In this document: one piece after another, positions 10,777 through 23,119 of the stretch
Layout of the letters: every line of letters starts with the position of its first letter
How positions within the stretch are numbered: position 1 is the first letter of the stretch
Assembly (NCBI GenBank): GCA_005784505.1
Contig: VCAZ01000038.1
Location: forward strand, 313,001 to 377,000
Direction: 5' to 3'
Source: Bagarius yarrelli
Lineage: Eukaryota; Chordata; Actinopteri; Siluriformes; Sisoridae
Length of the DNA: 64,000 nt
The notes under the pieces: generated by a model
The model's input: the letters and a program-made list of their open reading frames with translations, nothing else
The model's database searches: none
Told to the model about the DNA's origin: nothing
Made by a program: the position numbers and the translations under genes

Positions 10777-11821
10777 TCAGCCGTAGAGTAAATGAGGTTT
10801 CTGGACATTCATTTTGCTGATCTGAAAGCCAGACCCAAAGGCATTTACGGTAAGTGAGCCTTTTGAATTCACTATCTGCTGACAAGTTTAGACTAAACAA
10901 TCTGCTTCTATATGTTTGAGAGTTTTGTCTGGGGTAAGTAAGGCTTCCGGATCCCTTTGGATGACCTGGCTGAAAACAAACTGTCCTGTAGTGGGTTGGA
11001 TTGACCCCCCCATAGAACAAAGATGGTGTCATTTGGATGTACAAGTGGAACTAAAGCAGTTTATCAAACAACATGTGGTTTTAGTGTCACAAACTTTGAT
11101 TTATGGATGATAAAATCAGTTTGACAGAGAACCACATATGTGCAAACACAACCTTAGGGAGCACAACCCTCCTCATCACCTCCTCTTTATGGAACAAGGA
11201 GTCCACTGCAGGACTGAACAGGAAATGGATGTCAGGAAATAGGTGAGCTGACGGTGCATTTACAACACCCATCTAAAACCTTCCACCCTCCTGTCTCCTT
11301 CAATTTTGCCCCTTGCTTTTCCGAGGTGCCACAGGTGATCCCCAGATAGCTGGGATGGAAACTGCACAAAAATGTTTGCCATGAGCTGGAGCTAGGAAAA
11401 CTGCCCCAAATGCAAGTGGGTCAGCTACGAATTTGCAGTCATCCACCAAGCAGAAAAAGTCACAGAGTATGTCTATGATATATGTTAGTAAATCTCTTCT
11501 AGTGCCAAATGAAATGAAATATAAGGCTTAAAACTATCAAAAAAGTCTTATAATTCTGATCTAGTCATTTGTGGAACTAACTAGATACAATTTATTTAAT
11601 TAGGGGTTTACCCAGGACCAAAAGTGCCATGTGAGATGCAAAAAACACATCAATAATAGGAACTAATTTAAAATAACCTTTAATACTGTATTCAATCAAA
11701 CCACTTTTTGCCTAGAACAGGTGATCTTATCTGCATAGTTGTGTCCTCCTCAGTTAGCATAATAATGTAAATGAATTTTAATAAAAAAAGTTATATTATT
11801 AAAAAAACATGAAAATGAGAA
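10777..11821. other. mostly unrecognised sequence
   Basis: Apart from a ~40-bp direct repeat of 10289-10328 located at 10886-10926, nothing is recognised. Short open frames lack motifs. Confidence 0.4.
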
Positions 11822-11869
11822 AATGATTAATGATTCTGTAAAAATATATATTGTATATCTTTCCTTACA

Positions 11870-12205
11870 TGGCAGCACATCAATGACTGGCCTCAAGCAT
11901 CACCATCCATCCATCCATCCATCCATCCATCCATCCATCCATCCATCCATCCATCCATCCATCCATCCATTTATCCATCCATCCATCCATCCATTCATCC
12001 AGCCACCCAATTCATTTATCCATCCATCCATCGTCTATGCCCGCTTATTTCTAATCAGCATCACATGGATCTGCTAGAGTCTATCCCAGCTGTCATAAGG
12101 TAAAAGGCAGGGGTCACACTGGACTGGTCACCAGTCCATCACAGGGCCACATACAGACAGACTACCATACACACACTCACTCATCATCAATGCCAATCAA
12201 CAACC
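11870..12205 (-). mobile_element. V-SINE-like fragment (first of two) with CATC tail
   Basis: A long (CATC)n run at 11902-11999 is the reversed GGAT tail. It is followed by CCCGCTTATTTCTAATCAGC, ATCTGCTAGAGTCTATCCCA and CACCAGTCCATCACAGGGCC. The head half is missing; the element breaks off after the CACTCACTC region near 12183. Confidence 0.8.
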
Positions 12206-12242
12206 AGATATACAAAATATATTTTTACAGAATCATTAATCA

Positions 12243-12560
12243 TTGCCCGCTTATTTCTAATCAGCATCACATGGATCTGCTAGAGTCTATCCCAACTGTC
12301 ATAAGGTAAAAGGCACGCTGGACAGGTCGCCAGTCCATCACAGGGCCACATACAGACAAACTACTATACACACACTCACTCCTATGGGCAATTTAGAATG
12401 ACCAGTCAATCTAACATGTTTTTGAAAACCGAAGTAAACCCACACAAACATGGGGAGAAAATGCAAACTCCACACAGAAAGCCCCCTGCAGGGGATACAA
12501 ACCAGGAACCTTCTTGCTGTAAGACAACAGTGCTTACCACTAAGCCACCGTGCTAAAGAA
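12243..12560 (-). mobile_element. V-SINE-like copy (second), nearly complete head
   Basis: It restarts at CCCGCTTATTTCTAATCAGC, repeating the first fragment. It then continues through CCTATGGGCAATTTAGAATG and the V-SINE central domain (GAGAAAATGCAAACTCCACA) to the tRNA-like head GCTTACCACTAAGCCACCGT, all reversed. Confidence 0.85.
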
Positions 12561-12739
12561 CCTAAAGTGCCATTGGCACTGCAACTGCCTGAGTCAAGTG
12601 TAAAGAGTAAACACAAGTATCACTGATCTACACTTCCTAAGAGCAAGATGTTATCTACATCCATGCTGCTAATTTTCTACACAAAATCTTGTTTATAAGC
12701 ATAGAAGTAAATCAGTGCTGATCGAAAAAACAGCAAAAT

Positions 12740-12866
12740 CCTACCAATGCCAAGCTGCCATTGCTGGGCCCTTGAGCAAGTTCCTCAACCTTTACTTGCT
12801 TAGTCATATAAACGGGATAAATGAGATTCGCTCTGAACAAAGAATGTCCTTGTAAAGTAAATGTGA
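12740..12866 (+). mobile_element. SINE-B remnant
   Basis: CATTGCTGGGCCCTTGAGCA is followed by TTGCTTAGTCATATAAACGG and a worn tail. Confidence 0.65.
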
Positions 12867-14496
12867 CTGAATAATGCTAATGCCATTCCAGCAATACAGT
12901 AAATTACAATTAGAGAAAGATTACCATTTCAAGGTAACAGAAGAAGTGAGCAGAATTTTCTGTTCTCACAAGGTCTAAGCACATAACACTACACAACACA
13001 ACACAACATGACTCATGCTTGTGCAATCGAACAGCAACCTTGAAAGCTTCTCCGTTGATGATGCAAAACCCAATCACAGATTCGGCATGTTTCTTATTCG
13101 AAATAATATAAAAAACGACCTCAGAATGTCACGATACGTTCATGTCAATAAAAATCCCGTGACAAAGAAGAAGTGACAATATTACAAGATTACATTTGTA
13201 CGCCATAAAACAGACTTTTCAGCATCAAATCTTTGATGTTGCTGGACCAATAGATCACATGTCCATACTAGAGAACAGAAGAGACAGAGGAGACTATTTT
13301 TCTATTTTTATTTTTCTATACTTCATCCTTGACCCATCATCCAGCATCATTATTTCCTCTAGACTGTGTAATGAAACAAATCTGTTATTGTACATTTTGT
13401 TATTATTATTTTTCCACCCTTTTGCCAAGTGCTACACTACCGCTACATCCATCCTGCTCCTGCTGACATATGAACTGCATCCTACAAGAAGGTATACATC
13501 AAAATATATATTTATATAGCAACAGTACAAACTAGTGATTGCACAACTACAATCATCAACAAATTGTCCCTATAATTGTCCTCTTAGTGGAATGACGTCT
13601 CTACCAGAAAGAATGGCACGACACTCTTCAGAGTATCAATTTCCTGCTCTTTTTTTAAATGTCCTTTTTCCAGCAGCGTTAAAAGGCCATATCTCATAAT
13701 ACAAACACACTGTATTGCTTACGTCTGACTTATGAGTTTATACTTCCTGCCCATGATCCATGTAAACCCTATCATGATCCCATTCAAAGCCTAAACTCTT
13801 TCCTTTATACTGTGTTTGCTCAATGTACAGTTATATACCAGCTTAATAGAAGTTATACATCCTGTCCTCTAAACTATTAACCTTGTTTTGAAAATGTATA
13901 TGTGGAAATTTTTTTTGGTTGTATTTTCCAGGCATTTGACAAGCTTTACACTTCAAATGCTCTCGACTCACACTAATATAAAATATGCCCACACACCAAC
14001 CTTACTGTAGTAAGTTGTGTTAACCCTGTTTACCGAGAGAACACACACTTTAGTTTTATTCTTAGTAAAATCAGTGCGTATAGTAAAAGCTTATTTTTAA
14101 GTAATACTTGTGAAAAATGCCCAGATATTAGATGCCATATTTATAATTATTGAGGGCAATTCAATTAGAGATGGATTCAAACTGTGTTCTGTGAAAAAAT
14201 ATTAAGGAGGAGTCACTACAGTAGCTTCAAAGTGTACAAGCACACTGGTGAAAATATCTTGAGCAAAAAAAATCTGCATGATAATTCCATATCTAGCAGC
14301 ACACGACAGAAACTGAAAATGCATAACTGAAACTTGCTGGCTTAGCAAAAAAAAAAATTTTTCTAGGTAAAGTAAAAATAATTCTTAGTATATTGGCTTT
14401 TGACAATAAGCCACTATTGAGTACTGGCAATAAAATATCCATTCACAATAAACAATAAAAGTTACAACAACATGGACATAAGTATTGGATCACCAG
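12867..14496. other. unrecognised intronic sequence
   Basis: AT-rich unique DNA. The 107-codon frame at 13196-13519 is hydrophobic and low-complexity, without a family motif. Confidence 0.4.
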
Positions 14497-14860
14497 ACCA
14501 TCCATCCATCCATCCATCCATCCATCCATCCATCCATCGTCTGTACCAGCTTATTTCATCCATCCATCCATTGTCTATATCAGCTTATTCCTAATCAGGG
14601 TCACAGGTATCTGCTGAAGTCAATCCCAGTTGTCATTGAGCGAAAGGCAGAGGTCACCCTGGACGGATCACCAGCCCATCACAGGGCCACATACAGACAA
14701 ACAACCACAAACACTCACACTCACTCCTATGGGCAATTTAGAATCACCAATCAACCTAAAATACGTGTTTTTGGACTGTGGAAGGACATCCAGGGGATAT
14801 TTACTGCTAGAATACGAACCTGGGACCCTCTTGCTGTGAAAGCCAGACCATCATATATAC
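14497..14860 (-). mobile_element. V-SINE-like copy
   Basis: (CATC)n at 14499-14537 is followed by GTCTGTACCAGCTTATTTCA, a second short CATC run at 14558-14570 and a repeated TCTATATCAGCTTATTCC. It continues through CAGCCCATCACAGGGCCACA and CCTATGGGCAATTTAGAATC. The tail junction is duplicated, probably by slippage. Confidence 0.85.
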
Positions 14861-15853
14861 AAATGGTGGCTGAGAGAGATCTTTAAAAAAAAGGATATAA
14901 AAGGAAAGCAAATGCATGATTAGAACTGAATCGTGCACTGTTTAGAAATAATTAATTTATTGTAATACTAATTAATAGCAAAAATCTTTGTATTTATACC
15001 TACTGTTTTATCAGTAGGTAGTTTTTTACAACTGTCAGAGAACTCACACATTCTCAAGTTGCAAAAAGTTAAAAAAATTGGACCAGTGTACGAATAAATG
15101 TCTAGTATATTCTTCAAATGTAAAAGCTCTAAATGTATCATTGTATTGTGATTACCGCATATATCAGAATCAATACAAACTCAGAGTCTGTAACAAGCCA
15201 AATTGTTAGCTTAACCTAAGCTAATTAGAATATTGGCGGCGACTTTCCTATCAGTGACTAAACTTAATTAAGAGGGCATTAAAAACAGAAAGAAATGCAG
15301 TTACCCAAACCAAACATGAGCTCTTTTAACTAACAATGAGACTGGCAGTGGTCTCCACTGAGACAAAGCCAAAAGACGAAAGGATGTAATTAGCTCCAAT
15401 CCTGGGAAAGAACAGGTTGGCCTTGTGTAATGGGGTCAGCTGACGTTTGAGTGTGGTCTCGTCTTTGTCTGAGTGCATTGGCTTGCTAAAATGCCACTTA
15501 TTAAGATGCAGCAATGTCTTGAGGGTTTTTTTTTTTCATTATTTTTCATTTTCCAACTTCACAATAAGATTTACATCATGTAATATATGCGGTTGGTGCA
15601 AGTATAAGACAGGGTTGAGGAAATATATTGCAGTGTTAAGTAAGGGTGCTGCTAACAGAATTTTCAGCCAAGCAAATACTTTTCAGCCCAGCTAAAAACC
15701 ACACAAGACTGGAGCCGGATGATAGAAAGATAAAAAAAAGGCATTGATGATGTTTAAATGAATAGGATAAGTAAAACATCAAATGTGAATTAATATTAAT
15801 TTAAAAATTAATGTTCAAAAATCTGCATTTATGTTTACAGGAAAGGTAAAAGG
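14861..15853. other. unrecognised intronic sequence
   Basis: No repeat family, RNA gene or exon seen. Confidence 0.4.
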
Positions 15854-15956
15854 TGGCCGACGCCATGGTGTAGCGGGTCAAGGCACCGGCACCCATATGT
15901 GCGGTCGCGCCCCGGCAACCAGGTTCAACTCTGGGTTGGGTCCCCTCTGGTCCCAC

Positions 15957-15994
<38 letters not shown>

Positions 15995-16055
15995 ATCTTC
16001 CCTATTTCATCTTTGTCCTGTCAGTTTAATAAAGGCGAATGCCCAAAAAATATAA
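15854..16055 (+). mobile_element. SINE-D copy (tRNA-derived, CT-rich 3' part)
   Basis: The head GGCCGACGCCATGGTGTAGC GGGTCAAGGCACCGGC is followed by CCGGCAACCAGGTTCAACTC, which fits an RNA polymerase III B box. A (CT)n run lies at 15960-15991 and the element ends in CAGTTTAATAAAGGCGAATG. Two reversed relatives lie at 20590 and 21771. Confidence 0.75.
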
Positions 16056-17657
16056 CTCTAAAACAACAGGTGAAAGGTTAAAGAATACCCCGACCAGCAG
16101 TGTTCCGTTTACCATCTACCCTGGTATACAACAGCAACTGTTTTACTGTATAGTCGTGCAAAAACAGCTGAGTGGTAATACAATAGTCACACAACCAGCT
16201 CTGTTTTTCTGGGCAGGTTTTTTATCTAAAAGCATAGCTAAGGTAAAAAAAGATCAAAACACGAGTTGAAATGTACAATCCCTGCACGGCTGTTACAGAG
16301 AACACAGACAACTCTTTGTTTCCAATCAATCATGTACACAAATTGAATATATTTGGTTCTCGTATCAAGAACCCATTAGGATAAGTGAGTATCTGCTACC
16401 TTTTATTCTAATTTAGTGGAAAATATGGTACCTTTTACTGCAAATAAGGTTTTCCATGCTTTTTAACTATTGCAATGGCACAAAGTGGAAATTAGGTTTT
16501 AAGGAATGATACATGCTGTTGACATGCACTCATACAGGTTTATATAATGGAACTAATGCATTACATCGCATCAGACTTGAAGCAATGACAGAATCTGGGT
16601 CATCTCGTCTCATTTAAAAACAGCTGGCATGGACAGATCTGTTGATCATTGCACATCCTTTGCCTGCTTGCAAGCAAATACACACAGCTATACCAGACCT
16701 CTTGGGCAAGATGTGATGCGGTCAGAAGGGTCGACATGCCGGATGGGTCAGAGGTCATTTTATGTTTTTTTTACAGAACTGAGATTTGCTTCTCAAATAT
16801 TTATTCTGCAGAATTGTTTGAGCCCTGCTGCCTGCCAGCTGTCTACAAATAACCCCCTAACCTAAAATAATGGCAAGGATTTTTAAATCCTTCACTAAAA
16901 CTGGAGGATAATTTCTTTTGGACATGTTTATGTGTGCTCCATGCAATACCCTCTCATGAAAATATGGAGTTCATGATGCCGCTCCTGAGGCCCCAATATG
17001 AAATTAAAATATGAAATGTGGAGTGCCCTTAAGCTGTGTGTCGTTGCCCAGGCAGATGTTTGTCTACAGCCTTTTACATTTTTTTGAATTCAACAAAAAT
17101 CTTCTACATTTTTTATTTCTCACATCACTTTTTGTAAAGTCTGATCATACAGAGAATGTCAGGCAGTGCATAAACTATCAATGGTTTTTCTAGCAGTAAT
17201 GGTCATCAAATTAGATTTGTTTTGTTAGACCTGATTACAAAGACTGATTATACAAATCCATATTGCTTTGGCTTTGGGCAAAACTAAGCCAAAGAAGAAA
17301 AGAAAAAAAAAGAGGAAAAAAGAAAAAAATGTGACTTGGGGAGCTAGTGATCGACTGCAGAGAGCTGAGAAGATCAATAATGCTGTGGGCCAGAATGTCA
17401 TAGGGTTGCTGGATAATTTTCTCTTTTCACCCCTTGTCCCAATCTAGACATATATATTCCCACAATTCTCGACTATATTTTTACGCCTAAAGCGAATACA
17501 TATTCAGTGGAATATCAAGGCTTTAAAGCCTTTTGTTGTCTCATTTTCCGCATTTGCTGACTCTGACCTCAATAAATTATGAATACAACAACAACAAATT
17601 GACTATTTTGCCCTGCATATTTTGTAACCTTATTATCTACTCAACAGCAGCACTCAC
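16056..17657. other. unrecognised intronic sequence downstream of the 790-nt exon
   Basis: Unique DNA. I see nothing repetitive apart from an A-rich purine patch near 17295-17330. Confidence 0.4.
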
Positions 17658-18447
17658 CCGGTCTTGGCAAAGTTAGTCCAGTAGGTCATAACCACGGCAC
17701 TGAGCATGACATCATTTTTAGAAAAGTTGCAGGGGAAGAGGTCTGTAGGCCCGATCATAGGGATACCAAAGACATAAGGTACTTCGTCTCCATGTGCCGC
17801 ATCTGACCAGGCAGGCTTCATTAGACTCTGGCAGTGGTGATAAAAGGCATAGAAATAGGTGGGCGAGCCATAGCGGGCGTGCAGGTCAGCCGTTACCACA
17901 GAGGGTTCCACCCACTGATGGTCAGTAAAGAGTGCGACGAGGGTCTTACGACGTGTTTCTGGGTTATCTCGATCAGCCCAGTCAGTATACATAAACTTGA
18001 TAGTCTCCCTCAGGGTGTCTTTCCCCTCTGGGTAGCCATATAGGCTGTCCACAAAGTCAGAGACAGAGAAGTCAAAGTCGTTGCCTGAGACTCCGTCTTC
18101 AGAGTCCACAACATTTTCCACAAATCGCAAGCCTTCACCCTGATTCACTCCCAGCATTATGTCATAATTGAGAAACTCGCCCTGCTCCATGAGTATCTCT
18201 GGGTCATCTGGGATCACATCACCATCAATCACTGGCCCGAAGGCCACATGGTAGCGTGCAGGCTGGATGTCCTGCTCTACTAACTCACGCGCATTCTTTT
18301 TCCGCAGGCAGTGCACCATGTCCATGGTATCCAGCACATTGCAGCCCACCTTCTCTGCAAGCAGGCGTGTATATTTCACAGGCTGGTAGTTGACAGCCCA
18401 GCTGGATAGCGCTGAACCGCTCTGGATGATAGCACGATGAAACAGAC
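17658..18447 (-). CDS. nlgn3: neuroligin-3, 790-nt internal exon (C-terminal half of the cholinesterase-like domain)
   Basis: Internal exon read from 18447 down to 17658. The acceptor is a T-rich run ending in TAG at 18448-18450 and the donor is GTGAGT at 17657-17652. It begins with GT, completing a Gly codon from the preceding exon, then LFHRAIIQSGSALSSWAVNY. It ends NFAKTG, with the last Gly split into the terminal exon. The 262 full codons carry family landmarks: a disulfide-loop pair in GCNVLDTMDMVHC, GPVIDGDVIPDDPEILMEQG, LYGYPEGKDTLRETIKFMY, and AAHGDEVPYVFG, which holds the histidine equivalent to the cholinesterase catalytic His. CNFSKN is an N-glycosylation sequon. From memory, 790 nt is the usual length of this exon across neuroligins. 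The region corresponding to human NLGN3 Arg451, altered in an autism-linked variant, should fall here, but I did not assign the exact residue. Confidence 0.97.
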
Positions 18448-20589
18448 CTAAAAAAAAGGAGACATAAACAAACCTTAAATGACAGTCTGAGCAGTCAGTG
18501 ACTTTAAACAACATTAAACAGAGATTTTTTCACTGTATAACAGTTTTCCTTCTGTGGTATTGCAATTGCTCAAAAAGAAAAAATGGAGTACGATTAAATC
18601 TAACCTTTAAACAATCCCAGGGATAGCTGGCCAAGTATAGCCATGCATTTATATAATAGAAAACATTTGCTACGTTCATATATTCGCAGGTGGATTTTGC
18701 AGTGGGATAAAGTTGATATCTGGCTTTTACTGGCCATCAGGCTCCATCAAAGTATCCAAACCCACCCACTTGCTGAAGCAAAGTAGTATTATCTCTTAGG
18801 AGAGGTACAGAATAGCACGACATTTTGTGGCAGGTAGCACTTCTGATGGAGGGTCAAGTTTCTTTAGCATTTGGCTGTTCAGTAGTATTAACACTAACAG
18901 TACACCTTAATAGTTCTGCATCAAACACAGCCAAAGCCTACACACAGACAGCTATTGGAAGGCTATTAATACAGCGAGAACAGGGTGCATATGCCTGTAT
19001 TTTCTACTGTACTATGGCTCTTGTACACCTCAGAAATGATCCACTGATATGTGCCTGCACACATTTTGCTGCCTAAAATAGCTTGAGCTTGGATATAAGG
19101 TGTACTTTTGCTGCAGCAATGCACTTTTTTCTTTTAGTTTACTCTCTTAAAGGATTACTGGCTCAGCCTGCTCAGGGCAATCTCCTACCTGATTGCACAA
19201 TTGATCTGAAGACCTGCATGCACAACCCTGCCCCAGTGCACACTGACAATGTTTGCCAACCACTTAGGCCTTCTCATTTGCAGCAAGCTAACGTTTTACA
19301 AGCCAAATGGTGGAGAAAAAAACCCAGGAACAGTGCAAATATTGTTCAGTTAGCACAGCGTACACTTTTAATGAAGTTTTGTTTCGGTACTGAATTCCCT
19401 GTGCTAAGGGGGATAAGGAAAAAAAACTGAATAATAATGAATTTTAGCTCCTTTACAATGCTGCCGACCCGGCTGAAGGACGACTTAGGTTAGATCAAAG
19501 GCTAGACGTGTGTGTGTGTGTGGACAAATAGCTTTGTGAATACACTAGAGAGAGTAAGCGATGTGGTCCACTTTGCTTCTTGGAGCAGTTTCATAACTGA
19601 ATCTCTGTGCCGGACAACGGCCAGACGCGAGTGAGTTGCGCAGATGTCAAGGATACCGTTGCGCACTCTGAAGAATTAGCACATGCTAACAAAATGAAAG
19701 ACAGTCATCTTGGTGTCAAGAAAGTGCCAATATCCCTTTGCTTCCTTTCTCGAACCTGACCTAACGTTCCTCTGTTCTTTGTGTTTTGCTAGAGACCCTG
19801 TGCAACATCATAGATGTGTTAAGCCTTTGATTGCAATATCTTCCACTAAGCCAAACCTTATACCCTTTATCTGCTTCCGAGAAAAAATAAATCCCCTGGG
19901 GCATTATTCTTGGCTTTCTTACCTGCATTGCTTGGCCACCCAAATAGCCAGAGGCAGTAAGAGCAGTGTTTGACTCACTATATCTCCGACTACATAACCG
20001 TGTCTGTTTCTGCTATAGAGGAGTATTATCACTGCCTCGGTGCCTCACTGATTGATTGAAGTAATTATTTTAGGCAAGGGTCACCTCGTCGAAGTACAGC
20101 AGATGCAAATTACTTGCTGATTGAGAAATTGTCTGGCACGTAATGCACTTTGTGCTTTTAATTGTGTGCCCGGCTCTGTATCAACACTAAATTACCCTTA
20201 ACTTACGCTTTACATTTACAAACCCGAAGGCTTATTAGCATATATCTAAACTCTCGCTGGTTCTTTGGATAGTTTAATGTTTCTAATTTTTTAAAGAACC
20301 ACTAATTAGAACTATTTCACTATAACACTTTTTTCTTTTAACTGATTATATTAAATGTTGAACTATTCAAATACTTTCGTTTTTCAAAAGTTGATTCAAC
20401 TCTCTATATACCATTTATAGGTCGGATATTATAGTTTTTCAGTAGTATTTAACATTTTTCTAAAAATGGAGCTCATTATGAGCTCATTAAATTTTTTGAT
20501 TTAACATTATTTATTTGCATTGTAATTTGCAAAGGAACATTGGATGTTGCAAAATCTTGCAGATTCCTGGATGTATGTTCTATTGATAG
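18448..20589. other. unique intronic sequence upstream of the 790-nt exon
   Basis: No recognised repeats. Around 20030-20210 the sequence is dense and non-repetitive and includes ATGCAAAT (octamer-like) at 20104, so it is a candidate conserved noncoding element. Open frames at 18825-19430 have no motifs. Confidence 0.4.
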
Positions 20590-20735
20590 AACGGCAATAA
20601 AACAGGACAGAGAGAGGAGTGGGACTGGGAGGGACCCAGAGGGACCCAAGCCGGAATAGAACCCAGCTCCCAGAACCCGGGAATGCAACAGCACATGTGG
20701 GTGCCGGTGTCACCAGCCAAATATCCACAGCTTAC
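20590..20735 (-). mobile_element. SINE-D copy
   Basis: Reversed order: the 3' part ACGGCAATAAAACAGGACAG with a GAGAGAG run, then GGGACCCAAGCCGGAATAGA and the head side ACATGTGGGTGCCGGTGTCA. Confidence 0.7.
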
Positions 20736-21024
20736 CTGGATTAAACTTGAAATAACAAAACTGCTTAGCATTATTTTCTATTTATATTAAAATGTAATAT
20801 ATAATGTGACTATATCAATAATATATAAATTCGATAGTATAAAATATTTGATTAAACGTAAATGATAAATTATAATAGATTTCCCCTCATGAAAAAAGAA
20901 GCCTTTACTACTGCCATACATTACATTACAGCACAGCAAATTTTCTTTTCTTATTCCTAAATACTTAGCTTCGGAAGTTAGAGGTCAGTGTTTACAGGCA
21001 GCTATGATACAACTAGCCCGGAGC

Positions 21025-21140
21025 AGAGAGGGTTAGGAGCCTTCGTTAAGAGCCCTAGAGTGTCTGCTTGGCAGTGCTGAGGCATGAATTCTGACCTTGT
21101 AATCAACAGCCCAGAACCTTAACCACTTGAGCAGCCACTT
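21025..21140 (-). mobile_element. SINE-C-related remnant
   Basis: Reversed head: AATCAACAGCCCAGAACCTT AACCACTTGAGCAGCCACTT at the right end, with GGCAGTGCTGAGGCATGAAT before it. Confidence 0.6.
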
Positions 21141-21770
21141 CATTTCAATGAGCTGAAATTGTCAGAACCTGTTGACTGGAAATAAAGTTAAACTTTGGGC
21201 AATTATAGTGCATTAAGTCATGCCGTTTGCTGTACGTTAGTTTATATAGAGGAAGGCAGACGATGGCCTTATAGTTATTATGATTTAACACCTTTAGCAC
21301 CTGCATAACTGTTATGGCTAGCAAACATGATAATGATAATACTACTAAATTGTACCCTTTTAAAAAGTTTTTAAAAGCTATGGAGATTAGCTTATCCAGC
21401 CACAAAATGATTAGTGTGATTAGGCATGTTGGGTGAGAATGTCTAAAATGCAGCTGACTTTCCAGTTTCTCCAAAAGATGTTGAGTGGGGCGAAGGTAAG
21501 AGATCTGTACAGAAAATTTTGTCTGGAACTTAGTAAGTAAATGCAGTATGATAAATAGCTACTAAATACGCAAAAGTTGTATTTGAACCCTAAAAGTCAA
21601 ATATACTGCGCAAAAACTCTACCACTGGACCATTACATCACTGTTTATGATGTTTTCAGATATTGTGGCATGAACTCTGTTCCCTGTGGATGACCTCTGA
21701 TCTACTTTCTGTAGGATCTAAATTCTGCGGTTTAAATTTTTTAACATTGAAAACTTAAATTTGTATTTTT

Positions 21771-21896
21771 TGCAAGGCATTTTTTGCCTTTATTGATAGG
21801 ACAGAAATTGACGAATCAGGAGGCGGGACCAGAAAGCTGTAGCCAAACCTGGGCCGCTGCCGCCGCCTTAACTCACTGCACCACGGCGCCAGCCGA
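21771..21896 (-). mobile_element. SINE-D copy with likely target-site duplication
   Basis: Reversed order from GCCTTTATTGATAGGACAGA to the head CTCACTGCACCACGGCGCCA. Flanks AAATTTGTATTTTT (21758-21771) and GAATCTGTATTTTTT (21895-21909) look like a worn target duplication. Confidence 0.7.
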
Positions 21897-21909
21897 ATCT
21901 GTATTTTTT

Positions 21910-23119
21910 AAAATCTGGATACCTGCTGTCTAATTTTTTTTGTTTAAAAACAATCCATTGCGTTAAATGTTCAATATACAAAACTATTTTAAATGCCACA
22001 TAATATTCAATTTTATTGTTATGCGACACTTGTCAATAATTCACAACTCAAATGTAAAAAGTTTTGACATATTTTAAGCTCCGTATATAATGAACAGTTA
22101 ACGTTGTTATTATGTTTATATTGTAGAAACATCAGATTGAAGGGCCTTCGGGCTGTGTCTAACACAAATGCAGAGCGCATAAACCTGCAAGCCTATCCAT
22201 CAGCGAGTTGCCTGGCTGGCAGATTGAGGTTATGTTGAATTATGACAGGAGCTGGAAGGTAATCACTCATTTGGCCCAGCTAAAATGCCGCTATATACCT
22301 TGCCTTTGCCGTCAACGACCAATCGCCTCTTCTTCTCAAGACGCCAGATAAGCACATGTATAGCAGATGCTATGATTGGCTGATGACAGGTATTTCACTA
22401 TAGATACAAACCAGTGACCTTGCACAGTGTGTATCATCGCATCACATGTGGGCTATGCCCTGCTACACATCATCAACCTAGGAGTGCACTGATTATTGAC
22501 ACGCTTAATTAATAATTAATCGCTGGCTCTTGAAGCAACAGGATGCCAAAGCGCTCAGTAGGTGTGAAAAATGATATTGCCTGTAAAAAACACCTGTACC
22601 TTTAAAAGTACCCTACCTATGCCCTTTAAATCGTTTTCAGGATAAACTATTTTCACATTAGCATGAAATATACAGACATTAATGGTACTCTTGAAGGTCT
22701 CTCACCACTGACAAGAACATTTATAGCATAGTATCCTTTTTTTTCTAAGACTGTATGGTCAAATTAAGCAAAAGGCAGAGTTGACAGCAAACCTCTCATC
22801 TCCACCAAGCATCAGAGGGCTGCAGTGTTTAAAAGCTTCTCTCTAGTGTCCAGTGTTTAACACAGCAGTACATTAGCACTCTGGCTACTCATTATGGCAT
22901 TTTAACCTCACAGCGCTCTGGGCTTGTTCCTTTGAGCCATTTCCCAAGAGTGGATGCAAAATCTCTTAGGTCTCTTTAACAGCTCTGGTGGACTGGGATC
23001 CCACAGCGGGACTTTGTCCTGTTCTGCCTAGTATGTCATGTTATCATGTTGTTCTTCGCTCATGCCCTCTCCTGCAAGGCTTTCGTAATGTCATTGTAAA
23101 AATTTCTTCATCATCATTT
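21910..23119. other. unique intronic sequence, possible conserved noncoding block
   Basis: No repeat family recognised. The stretch 22140-22300 is balanced in composition and non-repetitive, so a conserved element is possible but unproven. Confidence 0.35.

Larger units (their letters stand above)
3434..17657 (-). other. nlgn3: nlgn3 intron, 14.2 kb (last intron)
   Basis: Bounded by donor GTGAGT at 17657 and acceptor TTTACAG ending at 3434. It is a phase-2 intron splitting a Gly codon. Its contents are transposon relics, SINEs and microsatellites listed separately, plus unique sequence. No further coding exon was recognised inside it. Confidence 0.92.

Noticed and set aside
11902..11999. CATC runs as CRISPR-like or independent satellites
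   Set aside because: They are reversed tails of V-SINE copies; no spacer pattern exists and the genome is animal.
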